NCBI RefSeq assembly: GCF_937425535.1
Contig: NZ_OW485601.1
Span: forward strand, 3,765,501 to 3,829,500
DNA length: 64,000 nucleotides
Source of the DNA: Rhodovastum atsumiense
Lineage (GTDB): Bacteria; Pseudomonadota; Alphaproteobacteria; Acetobacterales; Acetobacteraceae
Direction of reading: 5' to 3'
Made by a program: the position numbers and the translations under genes
Part shown: positions 28,284-37,100 of the stretch, one piece after another
How the letters are laid out: each line of letters starts with the position of its first letter
Numbering within the stretch: the stretch's first letter is position 1
The notes under the pieces: model-generated
Seen by the model: only the letters and a program-made list of their open reading frames with translations
Told to the model about the DNA's origin: nothing
Database searches by the model: none

Positions 28284-28464
28284 GGAGAGACTCCGTTGCG
28301 GGGACGGGTGAAGTCTCCCCGTCGCGGCGCCAGGGCGTTTCGGGCGCGGCCGAAGCAACCGCGCCGCCGCCGTGCCAGGGTTCCGGCCGCGACCAACCAG
28401 GGGGTGGCGCCGTGGGCACCACGGCCCTATCGGTCGTGGACGCAGCACCAGGGGCGATGGCGCC

Positions 28465-29193
28465 ATGCTCAGTATCTCAGCGTTCGCCGGGATCGCCGCC
28501 CTCGTCGGGGATCCGGCCCGCGCCAACATGCTGGCCGCCCTGATGGACGGCCGCGCCCTCACCGCGACCGAGCTGGCCGGCGCGGCGGGGATCACGCCGC
28601 AGACCGCCAGCGGCCACCTGGCACAATTGACGGAGGCCGGGTTGCTGGCGGTGCAGCGCCAGGGACGGCATCGCTATCACCGCCTCGCCTCGCCCGGGGT
28701 GGCCACCATGCTGGAAAGCATCATGGCGGTGGCCGCCGCGTCCGATGGCGCGGGCGCGGTCCGGCGGCGCCCGTCCCCGGTGGTCGGCCCGCGCGACCGG
28801 GCGCTCCGGCGCGTCCGCACCTGCTACGACCACCTGGCCGGACAACTCGCCGTGGCCATGGCCGACCGGATGGTCGAGCGCGGGCAGCTCGAACTCTCGG
28901 CGGATGGCGGCGCCGTCACCGAGGCCGGCGCGGCCTTCCTGCGCGGGCTCGGGGTCGATCTTGCCCCGGCGCCCCGGCGCGGGGGCGGCCGGATGTTCTG
29001 CCGGCCCTGCCTGGACTGGAGCGAGCGGCGCCCGCATATCGCCGGGACGCTGGGGGCGGCCCTCTGCGGCGCCTGCTTCGCGCAAGGCTGGCTGCGGCGC
29101 ATCGACGGCACCCGCGCCGTCGCGGTGACGCCGGTCGGCGAGATGGCATTGCGGCAGGCCTTCGCCTGGTCCGCCCTGGGGGAGGATCGGTAG
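28465..29193 (+). CDS. ArsR-family transcriptional regulator with C-terminal cysteine cluster
   Basis: A 242-residue regulator. Winged helix in residues about 5-80 (DPARANMLAALMDGRALTAT, then GITPQTASGHLAQLTEAGLL and QGRHRYHRLAS). The C-terminal half carries two paired cysteines, FCRPCLDWSERRPHIAG and ALCGACFAQGW, which could bind metal or sense redox state. Divergent to the MFS gene, so probably its regulator. An ATG behind GGCGATGGCGCC is chosen; longer frames upstream are low-complexity. Confidence 0.88.
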   Translation: MLSISAFAGIAALVGDPARANMLAALMDGRALTATELAGAAGITPQTASGHLAQLTEAGLLAVQRQGRHRYHRLASPGVATMLESIMAVAAASDGAGAVRRRPSPVVGPRDRALRRVRTCYDHLAGQLAVAMADRMVERGQLELSADGGAVTEAGAAFLRGLGVDLAPAPRRGGGRMFCRPCLDWSERRPHIAGTLGAALCGACFAQGWLRRIDGTRAVAVTPVGEMALRQAFAWSALGEDR

Positions 29194-29201
29194 CGCGCGG
29201 A

Positions 29202-30440
29202 TTAGGTCCCGTAGCCGTCGGTCAGGGTCCTGAGGAACGCCACCAGATCGGTAATCTCGCTGTCCGTCAGTGCGGGTTCGTCCCCCGGCTGCCCGCCGAA
29301 CGGCGGTTCCATGTTGACGTTCTCGTGGTACTGGGCGGGCAGGTCGTCGAATTTGCGCACGCTGCCGTCGGCGGCGCGGGGATACCATTTCTCAGGGTTG
29401 GTGTCGCGCTGCACGTAGAAGCGGACCACCTCCCGCAGGTCGTGGAAGGCGCCGTTGTGGAAGAACGTCGTCCGCAGCGCCACGTTGCGCAGGGTCGGCG
29501 TCTTGAACAGGCCACAATACTCCGGACGGTCCTGCAGGTCCGTCCGCATCGGCCCGCACAGACCCAGGTCGTGATAGCCGGGATCGGCATTCGCCGGAAT
29601 CTCCGGGTTGCGCGGCACGCCGAGGGCGATCAGCCCGTGATCGGTGAACTGCGGCGGCGTGCCGTCCTTGGCCCGCTCGCTGATGTGGCAACTGGCGCAG
29701 TTGCCCTTGGCGGGATCGTTGAACAGCGCCAGCCCGTGCGCCTCCGCCTCCGTCAGCGTCGCCTTCCCGGCCAGCACGGCATCGTATTTGCTGCTGTAGG
29801 GCTCGAAGGTGGCGACATCCTGCTCGAAGCTCTCGAAGGCCATGGTGATGGCGTCGAAGGCCCGGTCCGCATCGTCGAACAGGGTCTCGCCGAACAGGCG
29901 CCGCAGCTCCGCGTCGTAGCCGGCGGCGCGTGCGCGTTCCACCACCGCCGCCACCGAGGCATTGGCCATCTCGGCGGGGGAGAGCAGCGGCAGCCGGGCC
30001 TGGGCATGGCCGGAATCGACGCGCCCGTCCCAGGTCAGGCCGCCGGTCGGCCCGTTATCGACGCTCTCGTCGGCCTCTTCGTCGGAATCGTGGTAATGTT
30101 CCTGGAACTGCGGCGTCGCCCGCAGATATTTCAGCCCGGGAACCGCCCGTGGCCCGGACTGGCGCATGTCCTCCCCCCCGAGCTGCACGGCCCGGCCGTT
30201 CGGCGGGCCATAGGCAAAGGCCGGATCGTGGCACGACGCACAGGACAGCCGGCCGGAGGCGGACAGCCGGGTGTCGAAGAACATCCGCCGCCCGAGATCG
30301 GTGAGGGCGGCGGCCCGCCGGTACACCTCGGCCCGCGAGAGCCCGGCCTGCTCCGCCGGGGCGGGGGCGGCCGCCAGCAGCCAGCCGGCGCAGGCGGCCG
30401 GCATCAGCGTCCAGGAAATTCGGGTGACCCAATGTGCCAT
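29202..30440 (-). CDS. Di-haem cytochrome c peroxidase family protein (MauG/CcpA-like)
   Basis: A 412-residue exported protein with a signal peptide (WTLMPAACAGWLLAAAPAPA) and two haem-binding CxxCH motifs at about 67-71 (LSCASCHDPAFAYG) and 248-252 (GNCASCHISERAKDG), the spacing expected for bacterial di-haem peroxidases. The conserved TPTLRNVALRTTFFHNGAFH and a C-terminal LTDSEITDLVAFLRTLTD complete the fold. It would act in the periplasm, reducing peroxide or oxidising a partner. Divergent from the phosphoesterase gene. Confidence 0.92.
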   Translation of the reverse strand: MAHWVTRISWTLMPAACAGWLLAAAPAPAEQAGLSRAEVYRRAAALTDLGRRMFFDTRLSASGRLSCASCHDPAFAYGPPNGRAVQLGGEDMRQSGPRAVPGLKYLRATPQFQEHYHDSDEEADESVDNGPTGGLTWDGRVDSGHAQARLPLLSPAEMANASVAAVVERARAAGYDAELRRLFGETLFDDADRAFDAITMAFESFEQDVATFEPYSSKYDAVLAGKATLTEAEAHGLALFNDPAKGNCASCHISERAKDGTPPQFTDHGLIALGVPRNPEIPANADPGYHDLGLCGPMRTDLQDRPEYCGLFKTPTLRNVALRTTFFHNGAFHDLREVVRFYVQRDTNPEKWYPRAADGSVRKFDDLPAQYHENVNMEPPFGGQPGDEPALTDSEITDLVAFLRTLTDGYGT

Positions 30441-30647
30441 GGTTTGCCTGCGCCGCCGGGGCCGGGAAGGCGGCCCGCTGTCGGACCCGGCCCTTAGCGC
30501 CGGGGGGCGCGGCGGGTCCATACTGGAACCAGGCGGTTTCCTGATTTCACCGAAATGCCATTCTTGATGTCACGAGGCGGGCTATTTCTTCACGCGATAT
30601 ATGAACTGATTTGCAACGGTTCGACGCGACAGGGGGACAAAAGCCCG

Positions 30648-32177
30648 ATGATGAAACGGCATCTCTTGCTGGCGACGGCGCTGGCGGCCGGACTTGGTAT
30701 CACCGGTGGCACGGCGCGCGCGGCGGGCCTCGACGAGATCCGCAATATCGTCGTGATCTATGCCGAGAACCGCAGCTTCGACAACCTGTACGGGCATTTC
30801 CCGGGGGCCGAGGGCGTCGAGGGATTGCCGGCTTCGGCGTCCGCGCAGGTCGATCGGAACGGCTCCCCGCTGGCGACCCTGCCGCCGATCTGGGGCGGGC
30901 TGACCGCCGTCGGGGTGACGCCGGCGGTGACGCAGGGGATGACCACGGATCTGGCCAACAAGCCCTTCGCCATCGATGCCGCGGACAGCTTCGCGACCTC
31001 GATCGCCGTGCCCACGCGCGACCTCGTGCACCGGTTCTACCAGAACCAGATGCAGATCAACGGCGGGCGCAACGACCGCTTCGTCGCCTGGGGTGACAAC
31101 GGCGCGCTGGCCATGGGGCTCTATGACGGCGCGCAGCTGCCGATGTGGAAGATCGCCAGGGACTATGTCCTGGCCGACCGGTTCTTCATGGCCGCGTTCG
31201 GGGGATCCTTCCTGAACCACCAATGGCTCATCTGCGCCTGTACGCCCTTCTATCCCAACGCCGCCACCAGCCCGGGCAAGGCACAGATCTCGGTGGTCGA
31301 GGAGGACGGCGTGACCCTGAAGACCGCGGCCAACTCGCCGGCCTCCGCCAGGGAAGGGGGGCCGAAATGGGTCAATGACGGTGGCCTCACCCCGGATTTC
31401 TACGCCGTCAACACGATGCAGCCGCCCTACCAGCCCAGCGCCAGCAAACCCGCCGCCGGCGGCGATGCCCGCTTCGCCGATCCCGCCGTGCCCAGCACGC
31501 TGCCGCCGCAGACCGCGACCACGATCGGCGACCTGCTGAGCGCGGCCCATGTCAGCTGGGCCTGGTACGCCGGCGCCTGGCAGGCGGCGCTGGACGGGAA
31601 GGGCAACGGCGCGACGCCGAATTTCCAGACCCACCATCAGCCTTTCAATTACTTCGCCGCCTATGCGCCCGGCACCAAGGCCCGCGAGGAACACCTGCTC
31701 GATGGCGGCCTGAACGGCGCGGCCTTCATCGCGGCGATCGACCAGGGCAAGCTGCCACAGGTCGCCTTCTACAAGCCGCAGGGCAACCTGAACGAACACC
31801 CCGGCTACGCCGACGTGCTGTCGGGCGACCAGCACCTCGCCGACGTGATCGCGCATCTGCAGGCCAGCCCGCAATGGTCGCACATGGTCGTGGTGGTGAC
31901 CTACGACGAGAATGGCGGGTTCTGGGACCACGTCGCGCCCCCCAAGGCGGATCGCTGGGGGCCGGGAACCCGCATTCCGGCCATCATCGTCTCGCCCTTC
32001 GCCAGGCGCGGCGTGGTCGATCACACGCCCTACGATACCACCTCGATCCTGCGGCTGATCACGCACCGCTTCTCCCTGCCGGTGCTGCCGGGGCTGACCG
32101 AACGTGACCACGCCATCGCCGCCCATGGCGGCACGCCGTTGGGGGATCTGACCAACGCACTGACGCTCACGCCGTAA
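30648..32177 (+). CDS. Secreted phosphoesterase family protein (phospholipase C / acid phosphatase AcpA type)
   Basis: A 509-residue protein with a signal peptide (LLLATALAAGLGITGGTARA). It is an alkaline-phosphatase-superfamily phosphoesterase: IVVIYAENRSFDNLYGHFPG carries the metal/nucleophile region, with later motifs LPQVAFYKPQGNLNEHPGY, VVVVTYDENGGFWDHVAPP and RIPAIIVSPFARRG. AGGGGGA precedes the ATG. Related proteins act as non-haemolytic phospholipase C or acid phosphatases in the periplasm; the substrate here is undetermined. A strong hairpin pair follows the stop. Confidence 0.92.
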   Translation: MMKRHLLLATALAAGLGITGGTARAAGLDEIRNIVVIYAENRSFDNLYGHFPGAEGVEGLPASASAQVDRNGSPLATLPPIWGGLTAVGVTPAVTQGMTTDLANKPFAIDAADSFATSIAVPTRDLVHRFYQNQMQINGGRNDRFVAWGDNGALAMGLYDGAQLPMWKIARDYVLADRFFMAAFGGSFLNHQWLICACTPFYPNAATSPGKAQISVVEEDGVTLKTAANSPASAREGGPKWVNDGGLTPDFYAVNTMQPPYQPSASKPAAGGDARFADPAVPSTLPPQTATTIGDLLSAAHVSWAWYAGAWQAALDGKGNGATPNFQTHHQPFNYFAAYAPGTKAREEHLLDGGLNGAAFIAAIDQGKLPQVAFYKPQGNLNEHPGYADVLSGDQHLADVIAHLQASPQWSHMVVVVTYDENGGFWDHVAPPKADRWGPGTRIPAIIVSPFARRGVVDHTPYDTTSILRLITHRFSLPVLPGLTERDHAIAAHGGTPLGDLTNALTLTP

Positions 32178-32188
32178 GAAAGGGAAGG

Positions 32189-32241
32189 CGAGGGCGCTGC
32201 CCTCGATCCGGCGTCGCGCGAAGGCGCGCAGTCGCGCGACG
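32189..32241. terminator. Two hairpins after the phosphoesterase gene
   Basis: CGAGGGC/GCCCTCG (32189-32205, 3-base loop) is followed by a 9-bp stem CGTCGCGCG/CGCGCGACG (32212-32241). They sit 11 bases after the stop. The next 45 bases (32249-32286) resemble the left part of the repeat near 5825-5861, so this may be a degenerate relative of the dispersed repeat family. Nothing else is seen up to the small gene at 32467. Confidence 0.55.
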
Positions 32242-32466
32242 CCCACACGGCCCCTGCACCCCGGTCTCGCTGCGCGGCGACAGCATGACCCGGCCATTCA
32301 CCGCGCCGCAGCCGTTCTCAACCCAATGGGTTGACACAGGGGGTCTCACACCTGATCTCCTTGCCTCCACGGCGTTGTGCCCCATCCTCTCAAGCTGGCC
32401 CTGGCGCGATGCTATCCACCAAGGGTAGGAGCTGCGGCGCTTCGCCAACCGGCTGCGGAGGCAGGT

Positions 32467-32634
32467 ATGAGTATTTCGGAGACCACAGAGACATCGGCCG
32501 TTCTGGCGCTGGCGAAAATCCTGATGCGCCAGGCTGATTTCCACGGCAGCCCGAAACTGGCCGAAGACGTCGCTGCCGATCTGTTGCATGACCTTGCTGC
32601 TGCTGGTTGGAAGGTTGAACGGGCAAATGACTGA
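32467..32634 (+). CDS. Small hypothetical protein (55 aa)
   Basis: A short soluble protein, helical and acidic (SETTETSAVLALAKILMRQA; LAEDVAADLLHDLAAAGWKV). GGAGGCAGGT directly precedes the ATG, a convincing ribosome binding site, which is the main reason to accept it. No family recognised. It is isolated between the phosphoesterase and a convergent AraC gene. Confidence 0.5.
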   Translation: MSISETTETSAVLALAKILMRQADFHGSPKLAEDVAADLLHDLAAAGWKVERAND

Positions 32635-32719
32635 CCCGTAAAGCCGACGACCTTGCTCGGGCAGAGCAAAATCAGGGCAGTCATGTCATATTATTCTCCG
32701 GGCATTTCGAATCGGCCTC

Positions 32720-33514
32720 TTACTCCGGGCGGAAATACCGGGTTGGCACGACGCCGAAGACACGACGGAACACCGCGCTGAAGGCACTGGGGCTCTGGTA
32801 TCCCAGGTCGAGCGCGATCCCCAGCATCGGCCGGCCTTCCGCCAGCATCGGCAGGCTGGCCAGCAGCCGCGCCTGCTGGCGCCAATGCCCGTAACTCATA
32901 CCGAGGTCTCGCTGGAACAACCGGATGAAGCTGCGGCGGCTCATGCCCAGTCGCGCTGCCGCCGTGATGAGATCCGGCGCTGTCGCCGGGTCTGCCAGCA
33001 GACCGGCACAGAACCCCGCCAGCCGCGCATCCTGCGGCAGCGGCAGATGCAGCGGCGGATCCGGCAGGAAACGCAGCTCCTCGCGCAGCAGCGCGAAAAG
33101 CTGCGTGGCGAAGCGGCCGGACAGGTCGGCGCGGGGCAGGGCCGTGGCGCGCAGGATCAGCTCGCGCAGCAGCGGCGAGACCGCGACGGCGGCACAACGA
33201 TCCGGCGCCGCGTCCGGCACCGCGTCGGCGCGGAGATACAGCGTGCGGAACGCCACCGCGGCGCGGCTGCCGGTGACGTGCTCGGTCTCCGCCGGGATCC
33301 AGACGGCGCGGTTGGGCGGGATCACCCATTCGCCCTGGCCGGTGCGCACCGTGACGATGCCGGCGCTGGCCCAGACCAGTTGCGCGCGCCCATGCCGGTG
33401 CGGCGGGCTGACGAAGCGGTCGGACGAGTCATGGATGAAGGGAATGACCGGCAGCGCCGGGTCGGCCAGCGCCCGCGCGATGCGTTCCGCCACCGGGATG
33501 TCTGGCCCTTTCAC
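32720..33514 (-). CDS. AraC-family transcriptional regulator with N-terminal cupin
   Basis: A 264-residue regulator. The N-terminal cupin-like sensor includes SPPHRHGRAQLVWASAGIVT and WVIPPNRAVWIPAETEHVTG. The C-terminal double HTH includes AARLGMSRRSFIRLFQRDLG and IALDLGYQSPSAFSAVFRRV, ending GVVPTRYFRPE. This group usually regulates a neighbouring transporter or enzyme gene. Here the divergent neighbour is leuA with its leader region, which need not be its target. Confidence 0.92.
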   Translation of the reverse strand: MKGPDIPVAERIARALADPALPVIPFIHDSSDRFVSPPHRHGRAQLVWASAGIVTVRTGQGEWVIPPNRAVWIPAETEHVTGSRAAVAFRTLYLRADAVPDAAPDRCAAVAVSPLLRELILRATALPRADLSGRFATQLFALLREELRFLPDPPLHLPLPQDARLAGFCAGLLADPATAPDLITAAARLGMSRRSFIRLFQRDLGMSYGHWRQQARLLASLPMLAEGRPMLGIALDLGYQSPSAFSAVFRRVFGVVPTRYFRPE

Positions 33515-33560
33515 GACGATCCTTGGCCCTTCCGCGCGCGCGTGTCGCCCGGGCGGGGGC

Positions 33561-33566
33561 TATACT
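33561..33566 (+). promoter_or_regulatory. Candidate -10 element of the leuA leader transcript
   Basis: TATACT lies 27 bases upstream of the leader ORF start and matches the -10 consensus at five of six positions. No convincing -35 is visible at the right distance (GC-rich), so promoter assignment is tentative. Confidence 0.35.
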
Positions 33567-33592
33567 GGCTTTTGCTTCGGACCTGAAGGCGG

Positions 33593-33676
33593 ATGGTGAT
33601 CCTGTTGCCCGCATCCCTGTGCCTCGCGTCGTGCTGCCGTGGCGGGCTGCGACTTCGGTGCGGCCGCCGGGCCTGA
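33593..33676 (+). CDS. Candidate leucine-rich leader peptide upstream of leuA
   Basis: A 27-residue ORF (ATG at 33593, TGA at 33674) reading MVILLPASLCLASCC, then RGGLRLRCGRRA. Six of 27 residues are leucine, and four are cysteine. GAAGGCGG lies immediately upstream. The stop codon falls in the loop of a GC-rich hairpin, 74 bases before the leuA start. This layout resembles amino-acid-dependent attenuation, in which ribosome stalling at Leu codons alters the hairpin. The Cys content is unexplained. It is inference; the ORF is short. Confidence 0.45.
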   Translation: MVILLPASLCLASCCRGGLRLRCGRRA

Positions 33677-33692
33677 CGGCGACCCGGTGGCC
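33662..33692 (+). promoter_or_regulatory. Candidate attenuator hairpin before leuA
   Basis: GGCCGCCGGG (33662-33671) pairs with CCCGGTGGCC (33683-33692), including one G-U pair, across an 11-base loop that contains the leader-peptide stop codon. No T-run follows, so any termination would be non-canonical; it might instead sequester downstream sequence. Confidence 0.4.
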
Positions 33693-33749
33693 GTAGTCGC
33701 GCCGTGCTTCGCGTTTCCTTTGCACGACCCTCCGGCACAAGGTGGCATC

Positions 33750-35435
33750 ATGCTGCGTCACCCCCAGACCAAGTACCGTCCCTTTTCCCCGATGTCCCTG
33801 CCCGATCGCGGCTGGCCCGACCGGGTGATCACCGCCGCGCCGCGCTGGTGCTCGACGGATCTGCGCGACGGCAACCAGGCGCTGGTCGATCCCATGGACG
33901 TCGCGCGCAAGCGGCGTTTCTTCGATCTGCTGCTGCGCATCGGCTTCAAGGAAATCGAGATCGCCTTCCCTGCGGCGTCGCAGACCGAGTTCGATTTCGT
34001 CCGCCTGCTGATCGAGCAGGACCTGATCCCCGAAGACGTGACGCCGCAGGTGCTGACCCAGTCGCGCGCGGAGCTGATCGAGCGGACCTTCGAGTCCCTG
34101 CGTGGTGCCCGGCAGGCCATCGTGCATCTCTACAACGCCACCGCGCCGGTGTTCCGTCGCGTGGTGTTCGGCCAGGACGAGGCGGGCACGATCGCGCTGG
34201 CGGTGTCCGGCACGCGCCTGATCCGCGCGCGGGCCGAGGCGGCGCCGCAGACGCGCTGGACCTACGAGTATTCGCCGGAAACCTTCTGCTTCACCGAGCC
34301 GGATTTCGCCCTGGAGGTCTGCGAACGGGTGATCGAGGCCTGGGACCCGTCGCCGGCGCGGCCGATGATCCTGAACCTGCCGGCCACCGTGGAAGTGGCG
34401 ACGCCCAACGTCTATGCCGACCAGATCGAGTGGATCTGTCGGCACCTGTCGCGGCGGGACGCGGTGACGATCAGCGTGCATCCGCACAATGACCGCGGCA
34501 CCGCGGTTGCCGCGGCCGAACTGGCGGTGATGGCCGGCGCGGATCGCGTCGAGGGCTGCGTGTTCGGCCATGGCGAGCGCACCGGCAATGTCGATCTCGT
34601 CACCCTGGCGCTGAACCTCTACACGCAGGGCGTCGATCCGGGGCTCGATTTCTCCGACATGCGCGCGGTGGTCCGCACCATCGAGGACTGCACCCGCATC
34701 GGCGTGCATCCCCGCCATCCGTACGCGGGCGAACTGGTCTTCACCGCCTTCTCCGGATCGCACCAGGACGCCATCCGCAAGGGCTTCGCCGCCCGGGCCA
34801 GCGGCAACGATGCGACCTGGGAGGTGCCCTATCTTCCGGTCGATCCGGCGGATCTCGGCTGCAGCTACGAGGCGGTGATCCGCGTCAACAGCCAGTCCGG
34901 CAAGGGCGGCGTCGCCTGGGTGCTGGAACAGGAGCAGGGGCTGCGCCTGCCGCGCCGCCTGCAGGTCGCCTTCAGCCGCGTCGTGCAGGCAGCGACCGAT
35001 GCGAGCGGGCGGGAGATGGCGGCCGCCGACATCGTCGCGCTGTTCCGCAGGACCTACGGGCTGGAGGGCGAGAAGCGGCTGGCGCTGGCCGGTTACACGC
35101 TGGCGCCACCGGGACGGAAGGGGGGATCACGCCGGTTCAGCGGGCGGGTGGTGCTGGACGGGCGGATGCTGGTGATCGCGGGGGAGGGGAACGGCCCGCT
35201 TTCCGGGCTGGCCGATGCGCTGGCCCGGGACGCCGGCCTCCGGCTGGACGTGGTGGACTACCAGGAACACGCGATCGGCCAGGGTGTGCAGGCCATGGCG
35301 GCGGCCTATGTGGAATGCGCGCTGCCGGACGGGCGCATCGTCTTCGGCGTGGGCATCGACGCCGACAGCGCCTCCGCCTCGATCGAGGCGTTCATCGGCG
35401 CCGCCAACGCGGCCTTGTCGTCGCCGGCGGGCTGA
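33750..35435 (+). CDS. leuA: 2-isopropylmalate synthase
   Basis: A 561-residue enzyme that condenses acetyl-CoA and 2-oxoisovalerate, the first committed step of leucine synthesis. It is the long, fungal/actinobacterial-type form: N-terminal RPFSPMSLPDRGWPDRVI, catalytic barrel with STDLRDGNQALVDPM and HPHNDRGTAVAAAELAVMAG, GCVFGHGERTGNVDLVTLAL with the metal-binding region, and a C-terminal LeuA regulatory domain (RRFSGRVVLDGRMLVIAGEG). ATG 33750 follows AAGGTGG. No other leu genes are adjacent. Confidence 0.96.
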   Translation: MLRHPQTKYRPFSPMSLPDRGWPDRVITAAPRWCSTDLRDGNQALVDPMDVARKRRFFDLLLRIGFKEIEIAFPAASQTEFDFVRLLIEQDLIPEDVTPQVLTQSRAELIERTFESLRGARQAIVHLYNATAPVFRRVVFGQDEAGTIALAVSGTRLIRARAEAAPQTRWTYEYSPETFCFTEPDFALEVCERVIEAWDPSPARPMILNLPATVEVATPNVYADQIEWICRHLSRRDAVTISVHPHNDRGTAVAAAELAVMAGADRVEGCVFGHGERTGNVDLVTLALNLYTQGVDPGLDFSDMRAVVRTIEDCTRIGVHPRHPYAGELVFTAFSGSHQDAIRKGFAARASGNDATWEVPYLPVDPADLGCSYEAVIRVNSQSGKGGVAWVLEQEQGLRLPRRLQVAFSRVVQAATDASGREMAAADIVALFRRTYGLEGEKRLALAGYTLAPPGRKGGSRRFSGRVVLDGRMLVIAGEGNGPLSGLADALARDAGLRLDVVDYQEHAIGQGVQAMAAAYVECALPDGRIVFGVGIDADSASASIEAFIGAANAALSSPAG

Positions 35436-35443
35436 GGCGCAGC

Positions 35444-35470
35444 GCCCCGGGGCCTGGCAGGCCCCGGGGC
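35444..35470. terminator. Terminator-like hairpin after leuA
   Basis: An 11-bp GC-only stem, GCCCCGGGGCC/GGCCCCGGGGC, around TGGCA, nine bases after the leuA stop. No T-run follows. The DNA changes soon after to a markedly more AT-rich composition (about 35520-35800). Confidence 0.6.
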
Positions 35471-35644
35471 TGTCCGGATGGGAAGGTCTGCGGCGAGAGG
35501 ATCGCCGGCAACCTGTCAAGTTTCAGAACGTTCCTAAATAACGACATATCAGGCATCATTAACCTGAGTGGCTTCTACGGTTGGGATGCGTGTTTAGATG
35601 CGATTCCGGGTTGATTGTTGGGTTCAAAGGCCAAGGAAACGACA

Positions 35645-37018
35645 ATGTTCGAAGTTGAATCCTCTGACCGGTTATTCTGCATCGTCCTGGACAAATGGCT
35701 GGCCTTTGCCATCTCGTATTCGGACATTCCTGGTTTGCAGATTGCTGTCCGTAAAAAAGAAAAGTTAATATTTTCAAAATCTTATGGCCTGGCTGATCTC
35801 GAGGGGGCTGAAGCCTATACGCCCCGCCATCTCGGGCATCTGGCCTCCCAGAGCAAAATGGTGACGTCGTGCCTTACGATGCAACTTGTCCAGGACGGGG
35901 TCCTGACGCTGGATCAACGGCTTGCGAAGCTTGTTCCTTGGGCCGGCGCGCACAAGGACAACAGATTCCGCGACATCACTGTTCGTGATCTGCTTTCGCA
36001 CCGCTCGGGGCTGTGCAGCAACGGCAGTGAAGGAAGCTATTGGGAATTATTCCGGGATTTCCCATCGGAGGCACAATTTATCGCGGAACTGAAGGAAACG
36101 CCTCTGGTCTATGCCCCGGATACCTGCACGAAGTACTCCAATTACGGATTCGCTCTGCTCGGCCTTGTCCTGCAAGAGGTGACGGGAAAGCCGTACCATG
36201 CCCTGGTCGCAGAGGCGGCCGCACGACGGTGGCGGATTTCGGAACTACTTCCTGACCATGCGGAGGGACAATTCCCCTTCGCGACAGGATATTCCAAGAA
36301 AATCTATGATGGTGCCTGCAAGCCCTTCCGGCATGTGTGCGCGAACGCGCTGGCCCCGGCGGTCGGCCTTTGCGGGAACGCGGAATCGGCATCGCTGTTT
36401 GCCTGGCGCTACTACTGCAGCAACGACTTCCTGACTCCGGCCCTTCGGGAGGAGCTGACCCGTTCAAAGTGGAACATCAAGAACCTGACTGAGGAATTTT
36501 ATGGCCTTGGCACGATGTTTTCGCCGTTCAAGGACACGTTCCTGACAGGGCATTCCGGAAGCACGCCGGGGTTCTACTCCCAGACACGCTATCTGGCCGG
36601 GACCGATTATGTTTTCAGCGTGGTGGTCAACGGGAGCGAGCCGGTCGCGGCGAGCATCGTCTGCTCGGTGGCGAGGCTGTTGCATAACCTGGCGCGGAAT
36701 TTCGACGACGTCGAATCCGGCACCGTCATCACTTCCGATATCCTGATGAACTGGTGGGGGGCAAGCCTCTACGCCGTCTCGCCCCGACGGGCTTTGCTCT
36801 TCTCCGTGTCAGGGTGGGGGTTCGGCGACTGCACCGCCCTGGAACGTCGTGCTGACGGCACCTACGCCAGTGACGACATCAGCGGATATAGCAGCGTGGG
36901 GGAGGCTGTCCGATTCAAACGGGACGGGGAGAAGATCGTCGAGGCGAAATTCGCCGCCTTCACCGCACTGCCTTTTGCCGACTTCATCACGAAATCCCAG
37001 GTTTCCTTTACCTCCTGA
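35645..37018 (+). CDS. Serine beta-lactamase-like hydrolase (class C / esterase fold)
   Basis: A 457-residue protein with the penicillin-binding-protein-like fold: nucleophile SxxK at Ser68-Lys71 (GHLASQSKMVTSCL), YxN at Tyr164-Asn166 (TKYSNYGFALLGLVL) and an HxG third motif at 303-305 (TGHSGSTPGFYS). No signal peptide is evident, which suggests a cytoplasmic esterase or D-aminopeptidase rather than a true beta-lactamase. AAGGAAACG precedes the ATG. The first about 50 codons and upstream region are AT-rich compared with neighbours (for example GAAAAGTTAATATTTTC), suggesting recent acquisition. Confidence 0.85.
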   Translation: MFEVESSDRLFCIVLDKWLAFAISYSDIPGLQIAVRKKEKLIFSKSYGLADLEGAEAYTPRHLGHLASQSKMVTSCLTMQLVQDGVLTLDQRLAKLVPWAGAHKDNRFRDITVRDLLSHRSGLCSNGSEGSYWELFRDFPSEAQFIAELKETPLVYAPDTCTKYSNYGFALLGLVLQEVTGKPYHALVAEAAARRWRISELLPDHAEGQFPFATGYSKKIYDGACKPFRHVCANALAPAVGLCGNAESASLFAWRYYCSNDFLTPALREELTRSKWNIKNLTEEFYGLGTMFSPFKDTFLTGHSGSTPGFYSQTRYLAGTDYVFSVVVNGSEPVAASIVCSVARLLHNLARNFDDVESGTVITSDILMNWWGASLYAVSPRRALLFSVSGWGFGDCTALERRADGTYASDDISGYSSVGEAVRFKRDGEKIVEAKFAAFTALPFADFITKSQVSFTS

Positions 37019-37100
37019 TACGCATGGCCCGGGGGCTGCCGGGCCCCGGTGCTTTCCGGGGCGGCAGGTCATCCGTTCCCGAGCAGGCGTCCCGATCCAT

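Noticed and set aside
28287-28317. GAGACT/AGTCTC inverted repeat between the MFS and ArsR genes as an operator
   Set aside because: It has only six bases per arm with a 19-base gap and overlaps the MFS ribosome binding site; likely chance.
27075-30497. A 1140-codon open frame on the plus strand across the MFS, ArsR and peroxidase genes
   Set aside because: It is a high-GC shadow frame, rich in Arg, Gly, Gln and His, and lies antisense to genes with clear domains.
30441-30647. Pho box before the secreted phosphoesterase
   Set aside because: Only a partial match (TTGATGTCAC) is visible, without the second half-site at the right spacing.
33639-33749. A longer leuA starting upstream of 33750
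   Set aside because: The extra 37 codons overlap the leader ORF and hairpin and do not resemble LeuA; the ATG at 33750 has a ribosome binding site and the normal N-terminus.
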